A stretch of DNA of 64,000 nt from M3007 sp964646615 (lineage in GTDB: Bacteria > Bacteroidota > Bacteroidia > Chitinophagales > Saprospiraceae): assembly GCA_964646615.1 (NCBI GenBank), contig CAZYEV010000027.1, positions 107,184 to 171,183 of the forward strand, given 5' to 3'. The notes beneath the pieces are model-generated. The model searched no databases. It saw nothing but the letters and a program-made list of their open reading frames with translations, and was not told where the DNA came from. How positions within the stretch are numbered: position 1 is the stretch's first letter; each line of letters begins with the position of its first letter. The position numbers were made by a program, and so were the translations under genes. Shown in pieces: positions 35,230 through 44,945 of this stretch.

Positions 35230-37656
35230 ATGCGCTCGAACATGAGAAACATCCTCGTGCTCGGGCTGTCCCTTTTAGGGCATAGCCTGGGCTTTACCCA
35301 AAATATAACAGTTCTGGACATCGAAACCAATCGGCCCATAGAAGGTGTGCGCATCGAGGCGGCGGGCGCCAGCAGCTACACCCTGACCGACGCCGCTGGG
35401 CGCGCCGATGCCGGGGCGCTGGGACGCGCAGACGCGCTGCTCTTCAGCGCCGACGGCTACGAGCCGCGCACCTATCGCTGGGCAGAGCTGCAAAGCACCG
35501 GCTACGTGGCTTATCTGAGGCCTCTGGCTTTTGCTCCCGACCGAGAAGTGGTCATCTCGGAAGTGCGTTGGCAGCAGCGGCGACGCGAGACCCCCGCTCG
35601 CATTACCCGCATTGCGGAGCGCGATGCGGCAATGCAAAACCCACAGACCGCTGCCGACCTGTTGGGCACTTCTGGAGAAGTGTTTATCCAGAAAAGCCAG
35701 CAGGGCGGCGGTAGCCCGATGCTTCGCGGCTTTGCTACCAACCGCGTGCTGCTGGTGGTGGACGGCGTACGCATGAACACAGCCATCTTCCGCAGCGGCA
35801 ACCTGCAAAACGTCATCTCGCTCGACCCCTTCGCACTCGAACAGACGGAGGTGCTCTTCGGCCCCGGCTCAGTGGCCTACGGCAGCGACGCCATCGGCGG
35901 TGTCATGTACTTCCAAACGCGCGCCCCGCAACTGTCGGACGGCGAAGGTGTGCGTGTACATGGTCAGGCCGTAGGGCGCATGGCTTCGGCCAATGGCGAG
36001 CGAACCAGCCACTTCCACGTCGGCGTCGGCGGGCAAAAGTGGGCCATGCTCAGCAGCGCCTCTTTCCATCACTTTGGCGACCTGCGCATGGGCACACGAG
36101 GCCCTTCCCAAAACTATGCGCGGCCCTTCTACGTGCAACGCATAGACGGGCGCGACGTGGTGGTCATGAACGAAGACTCGCTCGTGCAACGCCCTTCGGG
36201 TTACGAGCAGATCAACTTTATGCAAAAAGTGCGCTTCCGACCCAACGAGCACTGGGACGTACAGTACGGCCTGCACTATTCCGCCACGACCAGCTACTCG
36301 CGCTACGACCGCCTGTTGCGCGTGCGGCCCAATGGCCTGCCCAATAGCGCCGAATGGAACTACGGCCCGCAGGTGTGGAACATGCACCAGCTGAGCGTCG
36401 CCCATAAGCGCTCCACGGCCCTGTTCGATGAGGTTGTGCTGCGCATCGCCTACCAGTTCTTCGAGGAAAGCCGCATTGACCGCAACTTCAACGCCGCCGT
36501 GCGCCGCAGCCGCGTGGAAAAGGTGGACGCTTATTCGGCCAACTTAGACCTGGCCAAACGCTGGGGCGAACGCCATGCGCTCTACTACGGCGCTGAGGGG
36601 GTGCTGAACAACGTGCGCTCGACGGGCACAGATCAGAACGTGAATACGAACGCAACTGTGCCCGGCCCGTCGCGCTACCCGCAAGCGGAGTGGACATCGT
36701 GGGCGGCTTTTGCGCACTACGAGTTTCGGCCCTCGGCGCGCTGGCTGTTGCAGGCCGGGGCGCGATACAACCTCTATGGCATTGATGCGCGCTTCGACAC
36801 GACGTTTTACCCCTTCCCGTTCACGGCGGCTGCACTCCGCCAGGGTGCGCTAACGGGTTCGGTGGGCGCCGTCTGGATGCCCACTGAGCGCTGGACGCTG
36901 TCGGCGCGCGCCGCCACGGGCTTCCGCTCGCCCAATGTGGACGACATGGGCAAGGTGTTCGACTCGCAGCCGGGCGCCGTAATGGTGCCCAATCCCGACC
37001 TGCGCGCCGAGTACGCCTACAACGGCGAAGTGGCCATCGCCCGACAATTCGGCCGGCGCGTGCGCGTGCAGGTCAACGGCTACTACACGCTGCTGCAAGA
37101 TGCGCTGGTGCGCCGCCCGTTTGCCCTCAACGGCGAAGACAGCATCGTCTATGCCGGGCAAATGAGCCGCGTGTTCGCCATTCAGAACGCCGCCAGAGCC
37201 ACCGTCTATGGCCTGCAAGCCGACCTGGAGGTACGGCTACCGGCGGGCTTCGGCTTCGCCACCAAATTCAACTATCAAAAAGGCGAAGAAGAACTCGACG
37301 ACGGCAGCACCGCCCCCCTGCGCCATGCAGCCCCATGGTTTGGCCTTAGCCGCCTGACGTACAACACCGGAGCACTGGGCCTCGACTTTTACCTGCTCTA
37401 CAACGGCGAAGTGCCGAACAGCGCCATGCCAACCGAGGAGTTAGATAAAACATACCAGTACGCCGTGGACGCCAACGGCAAACCCTACGCTCCCGGCTGG
37501 TACACCCTCAACTTCAAGGCAATGTATCGGCTCAACAACCTGTGGACCTTCAGCGCCGGGGTGGAAAACCTTACCGACCAGCGCTATCGGCCCTACAGCT
37601 CAGGCCTTGTGGCGCCCGGGCGCAATGTGATTTTGGCCTTAAGGGCACACTTTTAG
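35230..37656 (+). CDS. TonB-dependent receptor, heme/transferrin-type
   Basis: An 808-residue outer-membrane receptor. After the signal peptide (MRNILVLGLSLLGHSLGFTQ) a carboxypeptidase-like beta-sandwich covers residues ~25-100. The plug domain follows (GGSPMLRGFATNRVLLVVDG, about 158-177, and FGPGSVAYGSDAIGGVMYFQ). A 22-strand barrel ends in SAGVENLTDQRYRPYSSGLV and an aromatic last residue F. The plug and C-terminal motifs resemble the hemoglobin/transferrin receptor family (TIGR01786), so the ligand is probably heme or another iron carrier. A terminator follows. Confidence 0.9.
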   Translation: MRSNMRNILVLGLSLLGHSLGFTQNITVLDIETNRPIEGVRIEAAGASSYTLTDAAGRADAGALGRADALLFSADGYEPRTYRWAELQSTGYVAYLRPLAFAPDREVVISEVRWQQRRRETPARITRIAERDAAMQNPQTAADLLGTSGEVFIQKSQQGGGSPMLRGFATNRVLLVVDGVRMNTAIFRSGNLQNVISLDPFALEQTEVLFGPGSVAYGSDAIGGVMYFQTRAPQLSDGEGVRVHGQAVGRMASANGERTSHFHVGVGGQKWAMLSSASFHHFGDLRMGTRGPSQNYARPFYVQRIDGRDVVVMNEDSLVQRPSGYEQINFMQKVRFRPNEHWDVQYGLHYSATTSYSRYDRLLRVRPNGLPNSAEWNYGPQVWNMHQLSVAHKRSTALFDEVVLRIAYQFFEESRIDRNFNAAVRRSRVEKVDAYSANLDLAKRWGERHALYYGAEGVLNNVRSTGTDQNVNTNATVPGPSRYPQAEWTSWAAFAHYEFRPSARWLLQAGARYNLYGIDARFDTTFYPFPFTAAALRQGALTGSVGAVWMPTERWTLSARAATGFRSPNVDDMGKVFDSQPGAVMVPNPDLRAEYAYNGEVAIARQFGRRVRVQVNGYYTLLQDALVRRPFALNGEDSIVYAGQMSRVFAIQNAARATVYGLQADLEVRLPAGFGFATKFNYQKGEEELDDGSTAPLRHAAPWFGLSRLTYNTGALGLDFYLLYNGEVPNSAMPTEELDKTYQYAVDANGKPYAPGWYTLNFKAMYRLNNLWTFSAGVENLTDQRYRPYSSGLVAPGRNVILALRAHF

Positions 37657-37671
37657 GCTATGCAAAGCAAC

Positions 37672-37707
37672 GGTCTGGGCGGTGGGACATCGCCCAGACC
37701 ATTTTTT
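37672..37707 (+). terminator. Intrinsic terminator of the TonB receptor gene
   Basis: A 10-bp perfect stem (37672-37681 with 37691-37700) is followed by a T6 tract. It has no matching tract for the convergent leuS gene. Confidence 0.85.
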
Positions 37708-37723
37708 CAGCAAAGGCCCTGTC

Positions 37724-40700
37724 TCAGACAACGATGTTGACAATGCGCCCTGGGACGACGATGAATTTCTTCACGCTGCCGTTGCCCACGTAGCGCTGGA
37801 CGAAGTCCTGCTGGAGGGCGATTTGCTTGATCTCTTCCTGGTTAGCAGCGGCGTCCACCTCGATGTTGCCGCGGTGTTTGCCGTTGATCTGTACCGGGTA
37901 AACGACCTTGTCGGCCTCTAGGTAACGCTCGTTCCAGGCGGGCCAGGCGGCGTCGCATACGGTGGTTTCGTGGCCAAAGCGATGCCATAATTCTTCGGCC
38001 AAATGCGGCGCGAAAGGCGCCAGCAGTACCGCGACCGGCTCGAGTATGGCCTTTTTATGGCATTTGAGCGCGCGCAGTTCGTTGGTCAGGATCATGAAAT
38101 GGCTGACGCAGGTGTTCAGCGAAAAGCGCTCGATGTCGTCGGTGATTTTCTTAATGGCGGTGTGCAGCGCACGCAGTTCTTCGCGCGAGGGTTCGGCGTC
38201 TTGCACAAGCCAGGTGTCGTTGGGGCCTACATAGAGGCTCCACAAGCGTTTGAGGAAGCTCTGCACGCCGGTGATGCCTTTGGTGTCCCAGGGTTTGCTG
38301 GCCTCGATGGGGCCCAGAAACATTTCGTACATTCGATAGCAATCGGCGCCATATTGCTCGATGATGTCGTCGGGGTTAACGACGTTGTACTTCGACTTCG
38401 ACATCTTTTCGATTTCGTACGCGCACTGAAAGCGGCCCTGGGGTCCAACTTTAAAGTTGGCTTTTTGAAACATGGGGCGCTGGCGCGCTCGCTCCAGGTC
38501 GAGCACATCGTCCGTAACTAAGGCGACGTCCACGTGCAGGCGGCTGAAGCATTCGGGCGAGTATTTGGTTGTCAGTTCATAGGATACGAAGAGCTGCTCT
38601 ATTTCAGGGACGCTCTGGCTCATGAAGAACGGCTCGCGGCTCTGGAGCGCCTCTCGTATTCTCTCAGCCGTTTTTTCGGGGGCATTGATGTCAGCAGCCA
38701 GTTCTTCGGTGAAGAGGACGAGCAGGCGTTTGTTGTCGGCCTCGGCGGTCTGGCGCACCCGTTCGATTTTGTCGGCTTTTTTCCAGGAAACGACCTCGAT
38801 GGCTAAGTCGTTGACGGCGAAGGCGAAGTCGTAAGTGAACGACTCCTCCGCGCGGTTTTTCGGGATTGGCATAGGGCCGAACTCGTCTAAGTAGGGCTTG
38901 AGCACTTTGATCCACAGGTACTCTTCGTAGAAGGCTTCCTTGGCGCGAAAGGTGATGCTGGATCGGCCCTGGATCATGCCCTGGTTGATGAGTTTTTTGG
39001 CAAATTCGCGTTCGGGCACTAAGCCGAGGTCGTAGAGGAAGTGGTTCCAGAATCGGCTGTAGAGCAGGTGGCCTACGGCATGTTCGGCGCCGCCGATGTA
39101 CCAGTCCACGCAGCGCCAGTATTCGAGGGCTTCGCGGCTGCAAAAGGCCTCGTTGTTGTGCGGGTCCATGTATCGGTACCAGTACCAGGAGGAGCCGGCC
39201 CATCCGGGCATGGTGCTGTATTCGTATTCGTAAGCTTCGTCGGGCGTAGGGCGATAGCGCCAGTGTTGGGCGCGGGCCAGTGGGGGCTCGCCGGTTTCGG
39301 TAGGCAGGTACTTATCAATCTCGGGCAGTACTAAGGGCAGTTCGCTGTCGGGCAGCAGGTAGGGCACGCCGTCCTTCCAATAAATGGGCAGGGGTTCGCC
39401 CCAGTAGCGCTGGCGGCTGAAGATAGCGTTTCGGATTTTATACTGGATGCGGGCTTTGCCCCAGTTTTTCGCTTCCAGCCATTGCAGGAGTTTGGGCACG
39501 GCTTCCTCGTAGGTGAGGCCGTTGATGATGCCCGAGTTGATGTATCGGCCCTCTTTAGTAGGATCTGCGGTCTGGTCGAGGTTTTTCTGGCTATCGAGTA
39601 TCGGGACGACAGGCAGGCCAAAGACTTTGGCAAAGTTCCAGTCGCGCTGGTCGCCGCTGGGCACGGCCATAATGGCACCGGTGCCGTATCCGGCCAGCAC
39701 ATAGTCGGCAATGTAGATGGGAATGGCTTCGCCGGTGAAGGGGTTGATGGCAAAAGCGCCCGTATTGGCGCCGGTAACGCGCTTGACCTCCGCGATGCGC
39801 TCGCGTTCGGAGCGGGAGGCAGCCCACTTGACGTAAGCCTGCACTTCGGCCCATTGTGCCGGTGTGGTGAGGGTGTTTACCAGTTCGTGTTCGGGTGCCA
39901 GCACCATGAACGTGGCACCGTAGATGGTGTCTATGCGTGTGGTGAAAATTTCGATGAACAGCCCGTCGTGCCCCTGCACCGGAAAGTGGACGAGGGCGCC
40001 CTGCGAGCGGCCTATCCAGTTGCGCTGCTGGTCTTTGACGGCTTCGGGCCAGTTGATTTCGTCTAAGCCCTGCAACAGGCGTTCGGCGTAGGCCGTGATG
40101 CGCATGCTCCATTGCTTCATGCGCTTGCGCTCCACGGGGTAGCCGCCGCGTTCGCTGACGCCGTCTTTGACTTCGTCGTTGGAGAGCACCGTGCCCAGAG
40201 CCGGGCACCAGTTGACAAAGGACTCTTCCGGAAACGTCAGGCGGTATTTGAGCAAGAAGAGGAGTTTTTCCCTTTCAGAAAAACCATTCCATTGCTCAGC
40301 ACTAATAATAGGTGTATCGTCGTCGCAGGCGGCGCTGATGCGCGCGTTGCCCTCTTGTTCGAGGCGCCGAACTAAGTGGTCTATTGGCAGCGCTTTGTCG
40401 GCGTCGTAGTCGTAGTAGTGCTCGAAGAGGCGGGCGAATATCCACTGCGTCCATTTGTAGTATTTGGGGTCGCAGGTGCGTATTTCGCGGCTCCAGTCGA
40501 AGCCCAGGCCGACGTTTTCCATTTGCTGGCGATAGCGCCGGATGTTTTCTTCGGTCGAGACGGCCGGGTGGATGCCCATTTCGATGGCGTACTGTTCAGC
40601 GGGCAGGCCGAAGGCGTCGAAGCCCATCGGGTTGAGCACATTGAAGCCGCACAGGCGCTTGTAGCGGGCGACGATGTCGCTGGCGATATAGCCCAAAGGG

Positions 40701-40852
40701 TGCCCCACGTGCAGCCCTGCGCCCGAGGGGTAGGGGAACATGTTGAGGATGTAAAATTTGGGTTTTCCGGGTGTTTCAGTTACCCGATAGACCTGGTGTT
40801 TTTTCCACCAATCGCTCCATTTTTTTTCAATCGCGCGCGGTTCGTACTCCAT
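37724..40852 (-). CDS. leuS: Leucyl-tRNA synthetase with large insertion
   Basis: The 1042-residue class I enzyme that charges tRNA-Leu. HIGH is HVGH (48-51). The CP1 editing domain spans ~225-420, and SWYWYRYMDPHNNEAF and HLLYSRFWNHFLYDLG lie in the catalytic half. KMSKS is at 836-840, then the anticodon-binding domain and C-terminus. It is about 100 residues longer than I expect for Bacteroidota LeuRS. The extra length lies at residues ~636-765, between GMIQGRSS and LHVDVALV, where the variable leucine-specific domain sits. Part of it (FTYDFAFAVNDLAIEVVSW, 672-690) looks like an alpha/beta nuclease-type fold. All signature motifs are intact, so charging should be normal. Confidence 0.96.
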   Translation of the reverse strand: MEYEPRAIEKKWSDWWKKHQVYRVTETPGKPKFYILNMFPYPSGAGLHVGHPLGYIASDIVARYKRLCGFNVLNPMGFDAFGLPAEQYAIEMGIHPAVSTEENIRRYRQQMENVGLGFDWSREIRTCDPKYYKWTQWIFARLFEHYYDYDADKALPIDHLVRRLEQEGNARISAACDDDTPIISAEQWNGFSEREKLLFLLKYRLTFPEESFVNWCPALGTVLSNDEVKDGVSERGGYPVERKRMKQWSMRITAYAERLLQGLDEINWPEAVKDQQRNWIGRSQGALVHFPVQGHDGLFIEIFTTRIDTIYGATFMVLAPEHELVNTLTTPAQWAEVQAYVKWAASRSERERIAEVKRVTGANTGAFAINPFTGEAIPIYIADYVLAGYGTGAIMAVPSGDQRDWNFAKVFGLPVVPILDSQKNLDQTADPTKEGRYINSGIINGLTYEEAVPKLLQWLEAKNWGKARIQYKIRNAIFSRQRYWGEPLPIYWKDGVPYLLPDSELPLVLPEIDKYLPTETGEPPLARAQHWRYRPTPDEAYEYEYSTMPGWAGSSWYWYRYMDPHNNEAFCSREALEYWRCVDWYIGGAEHAVGHLLYSRFWNHFLYDLGLVPEREFAKKLINQGMIQGRSSITFRAKEAFYEEYLWIKVLKPYLDEFGPMPIPKNRAEESFTYDFAFAVNDLAIEVVSWKKADKIERVRQTAEADNKRLLVLFTEELAADINAPEKTAERIREALQSREPFFMSQSVPEIEQLFVSYELTTKYSPECFSRLHVDVALVTDDVLDLERARQRPMFQKANFKVGPQGRFQCAYEIEKMSKSKYNVVNPDDIIEQYGADCYRMYEMFLGPIEASKPWDTKGITGVQSFLKRLWSLYVGPNDTWLVQDAEPSREELRALHTAIKKITDDIERFSLNTCVSHFMILTNELRALKCHKKAILEPVAVLLAPFAPHLAEELWHRFGHETTVCDAAWPAWNERYLEADKVVYPVQINGKHRGNIEVDAAANQEEIKQIALQQDFVQRYVGNGSVKKFIVVPGRIVNIVV

Positions 40853-40981
40853 TCCTAAAGGTCGGTGTGCAGGTGTTGGTTGGTTCTAAAAATCGTCTGG
40901 TTATGCTGGTTGGTTCGGGCAGCGGGCGGCTTCCCGTGTGGCGAGAGCAAAAGGACGAAGAAAGTGTCGGGAAGCGTTGGC

Positions 40982-42100
40982 TCAAGCGTTTAGCATGACC
41001 GGCATGACGAGCATGAGGATTTCACGGTCTGCATTGGCCTCCTCCACTGGCGTCAGAATGCCGGCCCGCGAAGGCGTGGACAGCTCGATTTTGACCTCTT
41101 CAGAGTCCAGGACGCCGAGCATTTCGATGAGAAATTTGGCGTTGAAAGCGATGCGCGTAGGCATGCCCTCGTAGGTGCAGGGCATTTGCTCGGTAGCCTC
41201 GTTGGAGAAATCTAAGTCTTGGGCCGAAATGGTCAGGTTGCCGTGCGAGAGGTCGAGGACGACCTGGTTGGTCGTTTTATTGGCAAAAATGGCGATGCGC
41301 TTGAGCGAGTTCTGGAAGTCGGCGCGCTGAACGATGAGACGGTTGGGGTTATCCACCGGGATGACGGCGTTGTAGTCGGGGTATCGGGCGTCAATGAGTC
41401 GGCAAACTAAGTGGACATCGCCAAAGGTGAAGAACGCGTTGGCTCGATTGAAAGCGATTTCGACGGTAGCGTCGTTAGGCAGTGCGCTTTTCAAGAGGTT
41501 GAGCGCCTTTTTGGGCACAATAAAAGAAGTAGCCACTTCGCCCACCAGATGAGGTGTGGTGAATTTGACCAGCTTATGCGCGTCGGTAGCCACGCAGGTG
41601 AGTTTGTTAAAATCCACCTGAAAATAGACACCCGTCATGGCCGGGCGCAATTCGTCGTTGGACGTAGCAAAGGCTGTTTTGGAAATGGCCTCCAGAAGGT
41701 ATTTGCTACCTATTTTAATGGCATCCACATTTTCGGGCTGCGGCACCTCGGGAAAGTGCGTGGCCTTTTCGCCGGCGACCTTGTACTTGCCGTAGGAAGA
41801 AGTTATTTCAATGGCCAGATTTTCGTCGTTGACCGAAAACGTGATGGGCTGCTGCGGCAGCGCCTTGAGGGTCTCCAGCAAGATTTTGGCCGGCACGGCG
41901 ATAGAGAAGTCCTCATCGGCCTGTACTTCTAGGGTAGTCGAAATGGTGGTCTCCAGATCGGTAGCGCAGATGGAGAGCTGTTTGCCATTTACCTGGAAAA
42001 GGAAATTTTCCAAGATAGGCAGTACCGGGTTGGAGCCTAAGGCGCCTGCGGCAACCTGAACGTGCCGGAGGAGGTCGGAAGAGGAAACGCTAAACTTCAT
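40982..42100 (-). CDS. dnaN: DNA polymerase III beta sliding clamp
   Basis: A 372-residue clamp protein. It starts MKFSVSSSDLLRHVQVAAGA and has the three repeated clamp domains, with LPILENFLFQ, TGVYFQVDFNKLTCVATDAH and the C-terminal MLVMPVMLNA, typical of the family. The dimeric ring holds the DnaE polymerase (20063-23638) on DNA. It is not next to dnaA in this window. A minus-strand promoter box lies at 42238-42245. The leuS gene follows 129 bp downstream. Confidence 0.95.
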   Translation of the reverse strand: MKFSVSSSDLLRHVQVAAGALGSNPVLPILENFLFQVNGKQLSICATDLETTISTTLEVQADEDFSIAVPAKILLETLKALPQQPITFSVNDENLAIEITSSYGKYKVAGEKATHFPEVPQPENVDAIKIGSKYLLEAISKTAFATSNDELRPAMTGVYFQVDFNKLTCVATDAHKLVKFTTPHLVGEVATSFIVPKKALNLLKSALPNDATVEIAFNRANAFFTFGDVHLVCRLIDARYPDYNAVIPVDNPNRLIVQRADFQNSLKRIAIFANKTTNQVVLDLSHGNLTISAQDLDFSNEATEQMPCTYEGMPTRIAFNAKFLIEMLGVLDSEEVKIELSTPSRAGILTPVEEANADREILMLVMPVMLNA

Positions 42101-42237
42101 AACGACAACGAGGATAGGTTGGATGGCCGGGTACCGGAAAGGTTACGCCACGAGGCCATTTCTTTTGGCAGCGGCTCTTCCAAAGCATGCGCGGATACCC
42201 GGGCTGAGTAGAGCCGATTTCAAAAAGAAATTCGGGG

Positions 42238-42245
42238 CAAAAGTA
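42238..42245 (-). promoter_or_regulatory. -7 promoter element (TACTTTTG) of dnaN
   Basis: On the minus strand TACTTTTG followed by CC matches TAnnTTTG, with a leader of about 130 bases to the dnaN ATG. A TTG (42270-42272) lies 24 bp upstream. Confidence 0.55.
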
Positions 42246-42305
42246 ACGCGAGGCCTCGTCGTTTGCGCGCAAAAAAACGGACATGCGCGTAAAAAGAGAC
42301 CGCTT

Positions 42306-42313
42306 TACCTTTG
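42306..42313 (+). promoter_or_regulatory. -7 promoter element (TACCTTTG) of the M16 gene
   Basis: A perfect TAnnTTTG match, 76 bp before the ATG at 42390. It lies inside the longer possible reading frame, supporting the downstream start. Confidence 0.5.
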
Positions 42314-42389
42314 GCCGCCTTCCTTTGGCTTCTACAGAAGCCCGCGGCGTCAGACCTTTAGACCTCATGCCCTTGTTTTCCGTGCGTGT

Positions 42390-43700
42390 ATGAAGCCACC
42401 GAATCGTCGTTCGCTGAAGCGAAATGCTCCGCTTATTCGGCCCGTTGGCCCGCTGAAGCTCCCCCGTCCTGCCCTGCTTCGCTTAGACAACGGCATGCCG
42501 CTGTACGTGCTGCATTTTCCGGAACAGGAGATTTTAAAAGTGGAAGCAGTGTACCGCGCCGGGCGACCTCAGGAGGCCAAGCCCTTAGTCGCCCGCGCCA
42601 CTTCGCGCTTAGTGCGCGAAGGCACCCGCCGACGCAGCGCCGCCGAACTGGCCGAACACTTCGACTTTTATGGTGCCGGGCTGAACATTCCGGTCAGCCT
42701 CGACTTCAGCAACTATGCCCTCTTCGGGCTGCACCGGTACCGACACGAGCTCCTGCCGGTGTTTGCGGAGATGCTGCACGAGCCCGCCTTTCCGCCGGAA
42801 GAGCTGGAGACCTTCAAACGCAACAGCATCCAGGAGCTGCTCATCGAATTAGATAAGCCGGAGGTCATGACCTATCGCAGTCTGACAGAGTGCATCTTCG
42901 GGGCCGAGCATCCTTACGGCTACAATTCCTCCGTAGAGCGCTATGCCGCTTTGCAACGCGATGACTTAGTGCAGCACTTCGAGCGCTGGTTTACGCCCAT
43001 CAACGGCATGCTCATTGTCTGCGGTCGCGTGGACGACGACGTGGTGCGCCTGCTCAATCAGGCTTTCGGGCAAACGCCGCCCAAGCCCACTCCGCCACAG
43101 CCGCCCTGGGCTGTCGCCGACCATCCGCCTCGATGGGTGCACCTGCCACAACCCAACGCTCACCAGACGGCTATCAAAGTTGGGCGCCGCATGTTCAACC
43201 GGCACCACCCCGACTACAACGCCTTCATGGTGCTCAACATCGTGCTGGGCGGCTACTTCGGCTCGCGCCTGATGACCAACCTGCGCGAAAAGCGCGGCCT
43301 CACGTACGGCGTCTATTCCAGCCTCGACGCATTAGCCAACGATGGCTATTTCTACATAGCCGCCGAAGTACACGACCAGAAGGCACCGCTGGCGCTGCGG
43401 GAAATTTTCGCCGAAATGCGGCGCCTGCAGGAGGAGCCCATACCCGACGCCGAACTGGATATGGTGCGCAATTATTTGTCAGGCATGTTGCTCAACGGCA
43501 TAGACGGGCCGCTCAATACCTCCGACGTCGTGCGCACATTTGTAGCCGAAGACCTGCCGTTCGAGGCCTTCGAAGCACAGGCACGCCTTTTGCAAACCAT
43601 TGATGCTCAGACCCTACAACACCTCGCACAGCGCTACCTCAACCCGGAGGACTACTGGGTAGTTACCGCTGGTAAGCGCCCGATTTTGTTGAGGAAATGA
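42390..43700 (+). CDS. M16 family peptidase homologue lacking the zinc motif
   Basis: A 436-residue M16 (insulinase/MPP-like) protein. The N-terminal half reads LPRPALLRLDNGMPLYVLHF and LVREGTRRRSAAELAEHFDF. The C-terminal half has LNIVLGGYFGSRLMTNLREK followed by RGLTYGVYSS, the usual RGLxY element. The zinc-binding HxxEH expected near residues 70-80 is absent (the helix reads ATSRLVREGT), so this chain should be inactive. In this family an inactive subunit works with an active partner, whose gene is not adjacent. No signal peptide is obvious, so location is uncertain. Confidence 0.85.
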   Translation: MKPPNRRSLKRNAPLIRPVGPLKLPRPALLRLDNGMPLYVLHFPEQEILKVEAVYRAGRPQEAKPLVARATSRLVREGTRRRSAAELAEHFDFYGAGLNIPVSLDFSNYALFGLHRYRHELLPVFAEMLHEPAFPPEELETFKRNSIQELLIELDKPEVMTYRSLTECIFGAEHPYGYNSSVERYAALQRDDLVQHFERWFTPINGMLIVCGRVDDDVVRLLNQAFGQTPPKPTPPQPPWAVADHPPRWVHLPQPNAHQTAIKVGRRMFNRHHPDYNAFMVLNIVLGGYFGSRLMTNLREKRGLTYGVYSSLDALANDGYFYIAAEVHDQKAPLALREIFAEMRRLQEEPIPDAELDMVRNYLSGMLLNGIDGPLNTSDVVRTFVAEDLPFEAFEAQARLLQTIDAQTLQHLAQRYLNPEDYWVVTAGKRPILLRK

Positions 43701-43757
43701 CGAAAAAAATGCCGGGAGTAGTGCTGAGAGCGCGCCATGCAATCCGAAAAACGTGTG

Positions 43758-43765
43758 TAGTTTTG
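43758..43765 (+). promoter_or_regulatory. -7 promoter element (TAGTTTTG) of mreB
   Basis: TAGTTTTG followed by C matches the -7 box, 53 bp before the TTG start of mreB. It would drive the whole mreBCD-PBP2 operon. Confidence 0.5.
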
Positions 43766-43818
43766 CGCGCCTTTTTACCGATAAGACGCCTTTTTAAGCC
43801 TTTAAATCGCGAATTACG

Positions 43819-44850
43819 TTGAGCCTTTTCAGATTTTTCAAGCAGGAACTGGCCGTTGACTTAGGCACGGCCAACACGTTAATCATGATGGATGGCCAGG
43901 TGGTCGTGGATGAGCCTTCCATCGTAGCCATTGACCGGCGCACGGGCCAGACGATAGCCGTAGGGCATCGGGCCATGCAGATGCACGAAAAGACCCACGA
44001 GCACATCAAGACCGTGCGCCCGCTCAAAGATGGCGTCATTGCCGACTTCCAGGCCGCTGAAGCCATGATAGAGGGCATGATCCGCATGGTCGGGCGCCGC
44101 AACTCGTTCTTCAACCACCTTAAGATGGTCATCTGCATTCCCAGCGGCATCACGGAGGTGGAAAAGCGCGCTGTATTTGACTCGGCTGACCACGTGGACA
44201 GCAAAGAAACCTACCTCATCTACGAGCCTATGGCCGCGGCTTTAGGCATTGGGCTGAACGTAGAGGAACCCATAGGCAACATGGTCATTGACATCGGTGG
44301 CGGCACCACGGAGATTGCCGTCATTGCCCTGTCGGGCATCGTTTGCGACCAATCCATCCGGATTGCGGGCGACGAGATGACCAACGACATCATTGACTAC
44401 ATGAAGCGCGAGCACAACATCCTCATCGGGGAGCGCACCGCCGAGCAAATCAAAATCCACGCCGGCGCAGCCCTGGAGGAGTTAGACAACCCGCCCGAAG
44501 ATTACGCCATTAGCGGGCGCGACCTGATGACGGGCATACCCAAGCAAATCCGCGTGGGCTATAAAGAAGTGGCGCGCGCCCTCAACGACAGCATCGGCAA
44601 AATTGAAGAAGCCGTGCTGCGCGCTTTGGAGACCACACCGCCTGAACTGGCTTCCGACATCTACAAAACCGGCCTTTACCTCACCGGCGGTGGTGCTCTG
44701 CTGCGCGGCCTCGACCAGCGGCTGCACCAGAAAACGAAGCTGAAGGTACACGTAGCCGAAGACCCCTTGCGCGCCGTAGTACGCGGAACGGGTCTGGCTC
44801 TGGAGCGCTCGGAGCACTACTCCTTCCTCATTGACCGCAAAAGCGTCTGA
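43819..44850 (+). CDS. mreB: Rod shape-determining protein MreB
   Basis: A 343-residue bacterial actin that directs side-wall synthesis. It has the phosphate-1 loop AVDLGTANTLIM (12-23), phosphate-2 loop MVIDIGGGTTEIAVIAL and the adenosine loop GLYLTGGGALLRGLDQRL. The frame has no ATG upstream and homologues start with the LFxFF segment, so translation probably begins at the TTG at 43819. First gene of the mre operon; 95 bp separates it from mreC. Confidence 0.95.
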   Translation: MSLFRFFKQELAVDLGTANTLIMMDGQVVVDEPSIVAIDRRTGQTIAVGHRAMQMHEKTHEHIKTVRPLKDGVIADFQAAEAMIEGMIRMVGRRNSFFNHLKMVICIPSGITEVEKRAVFDSADHVDSKETYLIYEPMAAALGIGLNVEEPIGNMVIDIGGGTTEIAVIALSGIVCDQSIRIAGDEMTNDIIDYMKREHNILIGERTAEQIKIHAGAALEELDNPPEDYAISGRDLMTGIPKQIRVGYKEVARALNDSIGKIEEAVLRALETTPPELASDIYKTGLYLTGGGALLRGLDQRLHQKTKLKVHVAEDPLRAVVRGTGLALERSEHYSFLIDRKSV

Positions 44851-44945
44851 ACAGGCAGCGAGCGACAGGGCGGCAAGGCTCCTCTGGTTGGAAAAAGGTC
44901 AACAGTCCCTTTTGGGCTGCTGTCGCAAGCATCTCTTAAACGCGT

